Shown: piece after piece, positions 1 through 6,258 of the stretch
How the letters are laid out: each line of letters opens with the position of its first letter
How positions within the stretch are numbered: the stretch's first letter is position 1
From: Sulfurimonas denitrificans DSM 1251
GTDB taxonomy: Bacteria > Campylobacterota > Campylobacteria > Campylobacterales > Sulfurimonadaceae
Length of the DNA stretch: 64,000 nt
NCBI RefSeq assembly: GCF_000012965.1
Contig: NC_007575.1
Coordinates: 1,550,001 to 1,614,000, forward strand
Reading direction: 5' to 3'
Notes under the pieces: model-generated
The model's database searches: none
Told to the model about the DNA's origin: nothing
What the model saw: the letters and a program-made list of their open reading frames with translations, nothing else
Made by a program: the position numbers and the translations under genes

Positions 1-430
1 TAGCACTTGGCATATAGTTCCCAGTCTCAATGTCCGCATAACCAAACATAATTCCTTGATCCCCTGCTCCAACTTCACCATCTTCTTTATCAACACCTTG
101 ATTTATATCTGGAGATTGGGAGTTTAGAAGAACTTGAAGCTCTACCTCTTCTGGGTGAAGACACTCCTCTTTTGTAAAGTATGGATTGCCATCATAACCG
201 ATGCCAACAAGTGCGTCATGAACAATTTTTTTGTACTCTTCTGTTGTTACTCTAGTCTTTGAGGTAACTTCGCCACCAATAATTATATGTTTTCCAGCAA
301 CAAAAACTTCTGACGCAACTCTTGATTTTGGATCACCAATAATGAGCCTATCAACTATGCTATCTGCAATAATATCCGCACACTTATCTGGATGTCCAGG
401 GCTAACTACTTCACTCGTAAATAAATACAT
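1..430 (-). CDS. metK: S-adenosylmethionine synthetase, N-terminal part (runs off window edge)
   Basis: MetK makes S-adenosylmethionine from methionine and ATP in the cytoplasm. The visible 143 codons start MYLFTSEVVSPGHPDKCADI, with the family's GHPDK ATP-binding motif, and later show GAGDQGIMFGYA, the conserved hexapeptide region. I chose the ATG at 430 because AAGGAA lies just upstream; the ATG four bases further upstream is out of frame. The C-terminal two thirds lie outside the window. The gene follows lsrK on the same strand after a 77-base gap, so co-transcription is possible. The family assignment is secure. Confidence 0.97.
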   Translation of the reverse strand, partial: MYLFTSEVVSPGHPDKCADIIADSIVDRLIIGDPKSRVASEVFVAGKHIIIGGEVTSKTRVTTEEYKKIVHDALVGIGYDGNPYFTKEECLHPEEVELQVLLNSQSPDINQGVDKEDGEVGAGDQGIMFGYADIETGNYMPSA

Positions 431-507
431 ACATTTCCTTGAATTATTATCAGCATACAGAGATGTCTCTTTGTACACTAGTTTGCAAAGCCCCTTTTGA
501 TATTGAC

Positions 508-2070
508 CTAAAGGCCAGGTGCTCTCCACATTGAAGTCGTAATACTATCATCTACTAACTTTAATTGTACTGCATACGCTTTTTCAAACTTGATTTTTAT
601 CTCATCATAAATTTTTTTATTTTCCATATTTGGCTCATATACTCTATCCCAGACAACTAGCTTTTTTGCCGCCTCTGTTATATCTTTGTATATTCCAATC
701 CCAACTCCAGCAGCCATGGCACCGCCAAGCGCTGTTGCTTCTGTAACACGAGGAATTTTCACTCTACATCCAGTTACATCAGAGAGGATTTGAGGCCAAA
801 GCAAACCCTTAGAAGCTCCTCCTGCAAAAACTATAGTATCAAGTTCTACGCCTGTAAAATCTCTAATTTTATCAAGATTTATGGATGAGACTATAGCGGC
901 ATTTTCTTGCAAACTTCTAAACATAGAGGCTCGATTACAAAGTTCTGGGTTTATATTAAGGTTTAAAAAGCTTGGAGCCGCATGGTACCATTTACCATAC
1001 TTCATGGAGTCTGAAAATATAGGCAAAATTCCATAAGAGCCAACGGGAACCCTTGAAGCTTTTTCTTCTAGAAGTGCGTAAACGTCAACGCCCTTCTCTT
1101 TAGCTTCAAGCTTCTCCATGTCACAAAACGCATCTCTAAACCATCTCATAACAAGACCGCTAAAAAAGGTAATGCCTTCTGCTTGTGATTGATTTGAGAC
1201 TACATGTGGATTTACTCTTATGCCCATGTCAAGCGGCGGAGGCGTATTTTTATCTATATTTACAACCTGCTGCCAAAAAGAACCGCCTAAAATAGCGGCT
1301 TGTCCGACATCCACAACGCCTAAACCAGCTGAACCTAGCTGAACATCGCCGCCGCCCATAACCACTTTTGTATTTACCGACAATCCGCTCTCTTTTGATG
1401 CCTTGTCTGTAACGCTTCCCATAAGAGTTCCTACTTCTAAAACTTTTGGAAAAATATCGTCTTTTAAACCGACTTTTTTTGACATGTCACTTGCCCAATC
1501 ACGGTTTTTTAAAGAGAATATCCCGGTAGTTCCACCGTTACTAGGATCAGTTGCTATAACTCCACAAAGTCGTGCCAATATCCAGTCGCCTATCATGGAA
1601 ACTTTAGCTACTTTTTCGTACATGTCAGGTCTGTTGTTTTTAAGCCACATGATGCGAGGAAGCGCACCCAGAGCAAAAGTCTGTCCCGACTCTGCGTAAA
1701 ACTCCTCTTCAATTACTCCAAAATTCTCTTTTAAATAGCGTACCTCTTTGTCCGCTCTTGCGTCAACATTTGCAACTGCCCAAAGTTCATCTCCGTCTTT
1801 GTCGTAAAGCACTATCCCCTCGCGCATACTTGTAGCACTCAAAGCCGCTATATCATCTCCGCTTAGATTTGCACGCTCTAAAGAGTCTCTTATGCACTGA
1901 CATGTAAGAGTCCAGTTTGCTTTAAAATCAAAACTCATGGAGTTTGGTACGCCCTCTTCTTCCAAATGCGTCCACTCTTTTTGTGCAACACTTATCTGAT
2001 TTCCCGACATGTCAAATATAACTGCTCTAACACTCCCCGTTCCTGCGTCTATTGCCATTAAATATTGCAT
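508..2070 (-). CDS. lsrK: Autoinducer-2 kinase (LsrK-type FGGY carbohydrate kinase)
   Basis: LsrK phosphorylates the quorum-sensing molecule AI-2 in the cytoplasm and so traps it in the cell. The 520-residue protein matches the enterobacterial LsrK pattern along its length: MAIDAGTGSVRAV at the N-terminal phosphate site, STSMREGIVLYD near residue 83, NVDARA near 100, DPSNGGTTG near 174, GGGDVQLG near 240, FAGGASKG near 415 and a C-terminus TTSMWRAPGL almost like that of LsrK. The length is typical. ATG 2070 follows AGGAAAA. The gene lies 16 bases after brnA and upstream of metK. No lsrACDB transporter or lsrR is visible. Another FGGY sugar kinase is possible, but the match to LsrK is closer than to xylulokinase or glycerol kinase. 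Confidence 0.88.
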   Translation of the reverse strand: MQYLMAIDAGTGSVRAVIFDMSGNQISVAQKEWTHLEEEGVPNSMSFDFKANWTLTCQCIRDSLERANLSGDDIAALSATSMREGIVLYDKDGDELWAVANVDARADKEVRYLKENFGVIEEEFYAESGQTFALGALPRIMWLKNNRPDMYEKVAKVSMIGDWILARLCGVIATDPSNGGTTGIFSLKNRDWASDMSKKVGLKDDIFPKVLEVGTLMGSVTDKASKESGLSVNTKVVMGGGDVQLGSAGLGVVDVGQAAILGGSFWQQVVNIDKNTPPPLDMGIRVNPHVVSNQSQAEGITFFSGLVMRWFRDAFCDMEKLEAKEKGVDVYALLEEKASRVPVGSYGILPIFSDSMKYGKWYHAAPSFLNLNINPELCNRASMFRSLQENAAIVSSINLDKIRDFTGVELDTIVFAGGASKGLLWPQILSDVTGCRVKIPRVTEATALGGAMAAGVGIGIYKDITEAAKKLVVWDRVYEPNMENKKIYDEIKIKFEKAYAVQLKLVDDSITTSMWRAPGL

Positions 2071-2086
2071 ATTTTTTTCCTAATAT

Positions 2087-2341
2087 CTAAGATACAGAGA
2101 GTTCTTTTTGAAGTAACATTTTTATAAATGACTGATAAGGAATATCCAGTGCATTTGCTCTTACTTTTATGGTCTCAAGCATATCTTCAGGAAGTCTTAG
2201 CGATATAGTTTTTGTACTTTTTTTAAGCTTGCTAAAGCGTACAACTTTTGCACTTTTGACATCAAAAAAATCAGTGACATCATTTTTTTCCCAAAATGCC
2301 ATCTCTTCGTTTTGGTCTTTAAATTTTGGTAAAGTTTTCAT
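2087..2341 (-). CDS. brnA: BrnA-type CopG/RHH antitoxin
   Basis: Small 84-residue protein, probably the antitoxin that neutralises the adjacent BrnT-like toxin and represses the operon. The C-terminal half carries the ribbon-helix-helix pattern TKTISLRLPEDMLETIKVRA followed by ALDIPYQSFIKMLL, typical of CopG-family antitoxins. The N-terminus has acidic and aromatic residues (FKDQNEEMAFWEKND), as in BrnA-like proteins that wrap the toxin. Its start overlaps the toxin gene end by 23 bases, so translation is probably coupled. The toxin-before-antitoxin order is characteristic of brnTA. lsrK begins 16 bases downstream. Confidence 0.85.
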   Translation of the reverse strand: MKTLPKFKDQNEEMAFWEKNDVTDFFDVKSAKVVRFSKLKKSTKTISLRLPEDMLETIKVRANALDIPYQSFIKMLLQKELSVS

Positions 2342-2636
2342 ATAAAATTTTCTCCTTTTTGCTCATAGGTCTTGCAGATATGACCCTTATTTTATTTTTT
2401 CGTTTTGTAAATATAACCGTCGCAAGCTGTTTCTCATTGGTATATCCAAGCACTACACATCTACACTCATCATCAGATGAATGGCTTTTATCTTCAAGCA
2501 AAACCAATGGCTCATTAAAGAAAATCTCCTCTATGATTTGCCATTTTAAACCATGTTTTATCTCATTTTTAAGAATATTTCCATCATCCCACTCAAAGCC
2601 GACCAACTCATCTAAGTCTAAACATTCAAACGCCAT
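2319..2636 (-). CDS. brnT: BrnT-type ribonuclease toxin
   Basis: 105-residue protein of the BrnT toxin family (RelE-like fold), expected to cleave RNA and arrest growth when free of antitoxin. It shows the family signature GFEWDDGNILKNEIKHGL near residues 12-29, then VLLEDKSHSSDDECRCVVLGYT and a C-terminal RKNKIRVISARPMSKKEK, where the Arg and Ser residues correspond to the conserved RIISAR motif. The length is slightly above the usual 90-95. ATG 2636 follows AAAGGGA. A consensus sigma-70 promoter overlapped by a palindrome lies directly upstream, as expected for an autoregulated toxin-antitoxin operon. No frameshift is seen, so the module appears intact. Confidence 0.88.
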   Translation of the reverse strand: MAFECLDLDELVGFEWDDGNILKNEIKHGLKWQIIEEIFFNEPLVLLEDKSHSSDDECRCVVLGYTNEKQLATVIFTKRKNKIRVISARPMSKKEKILYENFTKI

Positions 2637-2648
2637 AGATTCCCTTTG

Positions 2649-2688
2649 TGTATATTGTGATTATATACATTTAAAAATAAATTGTCAA
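2649..2688 (-). promoter_or_regulatory. brnTA promoter with overlapping palindromic operator
   Basis: On the minus strand TTGACA (2688-2683) and TATAAT (2665-2660) are both perfect hexamers, separated by exactly 17 bases. The -10 is embedded in the dyad TGTATAT-N7-ATATACA (2649-2669). Such a site fits binding by a dimeric RHH antitoxin that blocks RNA polymerase. That BrnA is the binder is inferred from autoregulation known in the family. This is the clearest consensus promoter in the window and probably drives brnT, brnA and lsrK. Confidence 0.85.
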
Positions 2689-2734
2689 AATAAATTTTAT
2701 CTCCAACCATTGCACAGCCTCATCAACATTTTTG

Positions 2735-2750
2735 GTGTCAGCCACCATTT
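2735..2750 (+). repeat. 16-bp repeat, copy 1
   Basis: GTGTCAGCCACCATTT is identical to 3255-3270. Each copy opens an intergenic block that contains inverted repeats, and the two blocks flank the small membrane protein gene at 2835-3167. The origin is unknown; a REP-like or mobile palindromic element is possible. Confidence 0.7.
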
Positions 2751-2785
2751 TGTAGCGTTAGCGATAGTGTAGGAGAGACGCTACA
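2751..2785. repeat. Inverted repeat TGTAGCG / CGCTACA
   Basis: Perfect 7-bp arms (2751-2757 and 2779-2785) with a 21-base loop begin directly after repeat copy 1. No coding potential was recognised in this 190-base gap. The structure belongs to a hairpin-rich block 3' of the membrane protein gene. Confidence 0.55.
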
Positions 2786-2805
2786 AAGCGTGAATGAGAA
2801 ACATT

Positions 2806-2829
2806 CTATGAGAGTTTAGACTCTCATAG
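2806..2829 (-). terminator. Hairpin downstream of the small membrane protein gene
   Basis: CTATGAGAGT, a TTAG loop, then ACTCTCATAG: perfect 10-bp arms 5 bases past the end of the gene at 2835. It is well placed to end that transcript, but no clear U-tract follows on the minus strand. It may instead be a 3'-end-stabilising hairpin or part of the repeat block. Confidence 0.5.
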
Positions 2830-2834
2830 TTGGG

Positions 2835-3167
2835 TTAAAATCCAAAAAAAGCCAAAACATTTGCTGCTGCTGGAATAGAAAATATCACACCCCACAATAG
2901 CCACCAAATTTTTATAAATTTATTTTCTTCTTTAAGCGCGCCATATATTACTATAGCTCCTGCTCCTGATATGATAATTAAAGCCAATGGATTAGCTGCT
3001 TTTCCAAAAATAGCCAACATTACTGCAAGGAAAAACAATATCACAAATGGGCCTTTAATATGGTCTCTTATTTCTTTTTTTCTCTTCTCTTCTTTGCTTA
3101 TTAGTTTACCATCGTGCCAAACCTTATCACTCTTTAAGTTCTCGCTGTTTTCAGTTAGCTTTTCCAT
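2835..3167 (-). CDS. Small inner-membrane protein, unknown function
   Basis: The 110-residue protein is not recognised as a named family. A charged N-terminus (residues 1-38, rich in Lys and Glu) precedes about three hydrophobic segments: FVILFFLAVMLAIFG, LALIIISGAGAIVIYGAL and IWWLLWGVIFSIPAAANVLA. It is thus probably a three-span inner-membrane protein with its N-terminus in the cytoplasm. The start ATG 3167 follows AAAGGA. An 18-bp palindrome lies just upstream of the Shine-Dalgarno site, suggesting transcriptional control. It stands alone, with repeat-bearing gaps on both sides. Confidence 0.75.
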   Translation of the reverse strand: MEKLTENSENLKSDKVWHDGKLISKEEKRKKEIRDHIKGPFVILFFLAVMLAIFGKAANPLALIIISGAGAIVIYGALKEENKFIKIWWLLWGVIFSIPAAANVLAFFGF

Positions 3168-3183
3168 ATCGTGTCCTTTTTTC

Positions 3184-3201
3184 TATCACGATGTCGTGAT
3201 A
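3184..3201. promoter_or_regulatory. Palindromic operator candidate upstream of the small membrane protein
   Basis: TATCACGA-TG-TCGTGATA is a perfect dyad with 8-bp arms, 16 bases upstream of the ATG at 3167 and downstream of an A/T-rich promoter-like stretch (TATTAT/TATACAAT on the minus strand, about 3215-3232). The position near the transcription start fits a repressor site. I cannot name the regulator. Confidence 0.6.
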
Positions 3202-3254
3202 ATTAATATATTGTAATTGTATAATATTTTATTTTGTTTTGTGTATTAATTTGA

Positions 3255-3270
3255 GTGTCAGCCACCATTT
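3255..3270 (+). repeat. 16-bp repeat, copy 2
   Basis: Identical to 2735-2750. It is followed by two imperfect copies of AGAGCTTTTG (about 3276-3297) and then by the perfect inverted repeat at 3324-3352. Direct orientation with copy 1. Confidence 0.7.
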
Positions 3271-3323
3271 CATCAAGAGCTTTTGCAAGAGCTTTTGTGA
3301 CCACATGTTAAAGCATGTTAGGT

Positions 3324-3352
3324 GCATTCGCAATGACGGTCATTGCGAATGC
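3324..3352. repeat. Perfect 14-bp inverted repeat
   Basis: GCATTCGCAATGAC, one G, then GTCATTGCGAATGC. It lies 18 bases 3' of the monooxygenase gene and could act as its terminator, but no T-run follows on the minus strand. The GTCATTGCGA core resembles intergenic palindromic repeats known from many bacterial genomes; that link is from memory and unverified. Confidence 0.7.
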
Positions 3353-3370
3353 AAATGAAGTAAATTTAGC

Positions 3371-3658
3371 TTACCCCAAAACCTCTAACTCGTCGCTGTA
3401 TTTGTCTTCGCAGTACTGCTCGTAGCTTGATTTATAAACTTTATAGTGCTCAGAATTTCTATGCCCGTCAAGTGCCGCTTCATCTCTCCATGTCTCAACC
3501 GCAAAAAACTTCTCAGGTCTGTCTTTGCATTGAAAAATATCGTAAAATATGCAGCCGTCTTCCGCTTTAGAAGGTTTTACCATAGCAGTTAAAAGCTCTT
3601 TCATCTTTTTTACACCATCTTTTTTTGCTATAAATGTCACTTTTTTAGTAATTGTCAT
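3371..3658 (-). CDS. Antibiotic biosynthesis monooxygenase (ABM) family protein, YgiN-like
   Basis: 95-residue single-domain protein of the ABM fold, a dimeric ferredoxin-like family that includes YgiN quinol monooxygenase and many uncharacterised members. Visible family features are KVTFIAKKDGVKKMKELL at the N-terminus, EDGCIFYDIFQ near residue 35 and KFFAVETWRDEAALDGHRNSEHY near 50-72, with the usual W and H. It is cytoplasmic and needs no cofactor in the known relatives. ATG 3658 follows AGAGAAG. It is divergent from glnD. Substrate and role are not predictable; family confidence is high. Confidence 0.85.
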   Translation of the reverse strand: MTITKKVTFIAKKDGVKKMKELLTAMVKPSKAEDGCIFYDIFQCKDRPEKFFAVETWRDEAALDGHRNSEHYKVYKSSYEQYCEDKYSDELEVLG

Positions 3659-3744
3659 CTCTTCTCTCTTATTGCTTGATTGATTTTTAATCAGAGGATT
3701 ATATCGAATTTGATTATAATAGGAAAAAAGTTAAGGTTATTGAT

Positions 3745-6258
3745 TTGGATATAGTTTTAGATATTGAAAATATTATAGAGCAAAATGGAAGTGATTTTGA
3801 GCTCTCTAAACTTTTTAAAATATATATAAATGAGTATAAAAACTCTTTGTCTGAGCTTTTTAAAAAGAGTCAAGGAAAAGATTTTTTAGTTCGTCATACA
3901 AAACAACTCGACTCTATTATCTCTTTGATGTACAAAACAATCTTAAGACGTATATTTGGCAATTATATACCTATGAGAAGCTCTATTCCCATAGCTATTG
4001 TAGCTCTTGGAAGTTATGGCAGAGAGCAGTTGTGTGTTCATAGCGATATAGATTTACTTATAGTTTATGAGAAAATTGATGGGTTTAATAGCGAACTTAT
4101 CATAGAGAAATTTTTCTATCTTGCTCTTGATGCTGGGCTTAAGTTAGGACATAGAGTACATGTAGTAGATGACCTCTTTCTCTCAAGTAAAGAGGAAATT
4201 ACTATTAGAACAGCTTTAATGGAAGCGAGGTTTATAACAGGTTCAACTCTAACATGGCACAGCACTACAAATGTACTAACTAAGATACGTCTGCACAACC
4301 AAAGAGAGTTTATACTAGCAAAGATAAACGAATCTCAGCTAAGACATAAAAAGTACCCACAATCGATGCAACCAAATATAAAAGAGAGTGCAGGAGGACT
4401 TAGAGACTCAAATCTTCTCTTTTGGATAGCACAAACCATTTATGGCGTTAAAACGTTAAAAGATTTAACTGGCTCGCTATTTTTAGATGAGGAGTATAAA
4501 GATTATAGGATTGCCTTAGAGCTGCTCTTTCGTGTTAGAAGCGCTCTTCATCTAATTACAAAAAAACATGAAGATAGGCTTTTGCTTGAGCTTGTACCTG
4601 AAGTAAGTGCTATGCTTGGATTTAAAAACCATACAAAAATGGTAACTAAAGTTCTTGAAGCGCAGTGGCGTATAAGCAACTTTACTCAGATTTTTGTAAA
4701 AAAAATGGCAAGAGAGTTTATAACTGACATGTCACAATTTGCAAAAATAAAAAAAGGGCGGATTTGTAGAGGTATTTATCTCATTGATGATGTAGTTTAT
4801 GCCTCTTACAACATACCAATTTTACCACTAAATAGACTACTTGAAATTTTAGTTATGCTTGAAGACAAACCATATAAATTTGACGCTGGATTTTTAAATC
4901 AACTAACATACGCAAAGATACAATACCCACTCACATCAAAGAGCTATAGCATTTTAAGAGAATTTTTTAAGAAAAACTACATGTATGAATTCTTAAAGCT
5001 TTTTTATGACGCAGGAGTTCTTCATCATCTATTTCACAGTTTTAAAAAAGTGCATCATCTACCGCAGTTTGACGGATATCATCACTACCCTGTAGATATT
5101 CACTCCATAAAATCAGTTCAAGCCTTAGAAAACATTCAAGACTCTTTTATAAAAAATATTTATGACTCTCTTAGTGAAAACGATAAATTTCTTCTAAAAA
5201 TTATAACTTTTTTTCATGATAGCGGAAAAGGCAGAAATCAAGACCATAGCGAAGTTGGCGCAAAACTAGTAGCGCTATTTGCAAAAAAAATAAAGCTCAA
5301 AGATGAAGATATCCAAAGGTGCATTACACTTGTAAAACATCATGTAACTATGAGCAACATCGCTTTTAAAGAAAATATCCACAATGAAAAAACTCTATAT
5401 AAATTTATGTCAAATATAGAAGATGTAAAAAATCTAAAACTTCTTTATATCCTAACTTATGCTGATATAAATGGTGTTGGAGAAGGAGTTTTTAACTCTT
5501 TTAACTCAAATCTTCTTTATGAACTTTACATAAATACACTTGAAGCCGCTGAGAATTTTGGAAGAATAAATGATGCAACAAAGAGAATAAATATAGAAAA
5601 ACGCTTAGCAAAGCTTCCAGAATTTCTAAAACTCCCTAGAGTTTTGAGAAATAAACTCCTACATGTAGAGTCTGAACTCTTCTTTTTTAAACACTTACCA
5701 CTTGATATTATAAAAATTGCAACTATTGCAAAAGAGACTCAAAGATATAACTTCTCAATCAATACCCAAAAATCACTAAGCATAGAGATTTATAGAAAAA
5801 TACCCCTAAACATCGGCTATCTTCTAGCAATGCTTAGCCACCTTGATGTAGCTTCAATGGAGATTTTCACACTTTTTGATGATTTGAAATACTTTAAGAT
5901 AGAGTTTATAGAGCATGTTGATGAGAGCGATGCCTTTCATATAGAAGAGATTATAAACAATGCTTTTGACATGAACAGACATGTCAGACTAAAAAACGTA
6001 AAGATTTATCCAAAAGAGATACAAATAGATTGTGAACACTCACTCACTTACGCTGAAATCACAGTTAACACACAAAATCAAAAAGGGCTCTTAGCTTATA
6101 TAATGGAGTGTTTTGAGGAGTTAAACATAAATATTGTAACTGCAAAAATACACAGTACAAAGCATAAAGTAAGAGATAGCTTCTTAATCGAGAAACAAAA
6201 CGATATATGCAATAATGTCGAGAAAATATATAAAACATTGATAACTAAAGGCAAGTAA
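3745..6258 (+). CDS. glnD: [Protein-PII] uridylyltransferase / uridylyl-removing enzyme
   Basis: GlnD senses glutamine and adds or removes UMP on PII signal proteins, so setting nitrogen assimilation. Of 837 residues, the nucleotidyltransferase motif GSYGRE...SDIDLL lies at about 89-105, a PII-uridylyltransferase helical region follows, the HD hydrolase motif FFHDSGKGRNQDHS is near 490, and an ACT domain closes the protein (AEITVNTQNQKGLLAYIMEC). Only one ACT repeat is obvious where two are usual; the preceding region is divergent. The start is TTG 3745 with TTAAGG eight bases upstream; I see no better ATG. The stop overlaps the glmS ATG by one base, implying coupling. Confidence 0.92.
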   Translation: MDIVLDIENIIEQNGSDFELSKLFKIYINEYKNSLSELFKKSQGKDFLVRHTKQLDSIISLMYKTILRRIFGNYIPMRSSIPIAIVALGSYGREQLCVHSDIDLLIVYEKIDGFNSELIIEKFFYLALDAGLKLGHRVHVVDDLFLSSKEEITIRTALMEARFITGSTLTWHSTTNVLTKIRLHNQREFILAKINESQLRHKKYPQSMQPNIKESAGGLRDSNLLFWIAQTIYGVKTLKDLTGSLFLDEEYKDYRIALELLFRVRSALHLITKKHEDRLLLELVPEVSAMLGFKNHTKMVTKVLEAQWRISNFTQIFVKKMAREFITDMSQFAKIKKGRICRGIYLIDDVVYASYNIPILPLNRLLEILVMLEDKPYKFDAGFLNQLTYAKIQYPLTSKSYSILREFFKKNYMYEFLKLFYDAGVLHHLFHSFKKVHHLPQFDGYHHYPVDIHSIKSVQALENIQDSFIKNIYDSLSENDKFLLKIITFFHDSGKGRNQDHSEVGAKLVALFAKKIKLKDEDIQRCITLVKHHVTMSNIAFKENIHNEKTLYKFMSNIEDVKNLKLLYILTYADINGVGEGVFNSFNSNLLYELYINTLEAAENFGRINDATKRINIEKRLAKLPEFLKLPRVLRNKLLHVESELFFFKHLPLDIIKIATIAKETQRYNFSINTQKSLSIEIYRKIPLNIGYLLAMLSHLDVASMEIFTLFDDLKYFKIEFIEHVDESDAFHIEEIINNAFDMNRHVRLKNVKIYPKEIQIDCEHSLTYAEITVNTQNQKGLLAYIMECFEELNINIVTAKIHSTKHKVRDSFLIEKQNDICNNVEKIYKTLITKGK

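Noticed and set aside
431-507. SAM riboswitch before metK
   Set aside because: The 77-base gap is too short and shows none of the conserved SAM aptamer elements.
2326-2772. 148-codon plus-strand frame opposite brnT
   Set aside because: It is the antisense shadow of brnT, reads through the repeat block and has no ribosome-binding site or protein-like pattern.
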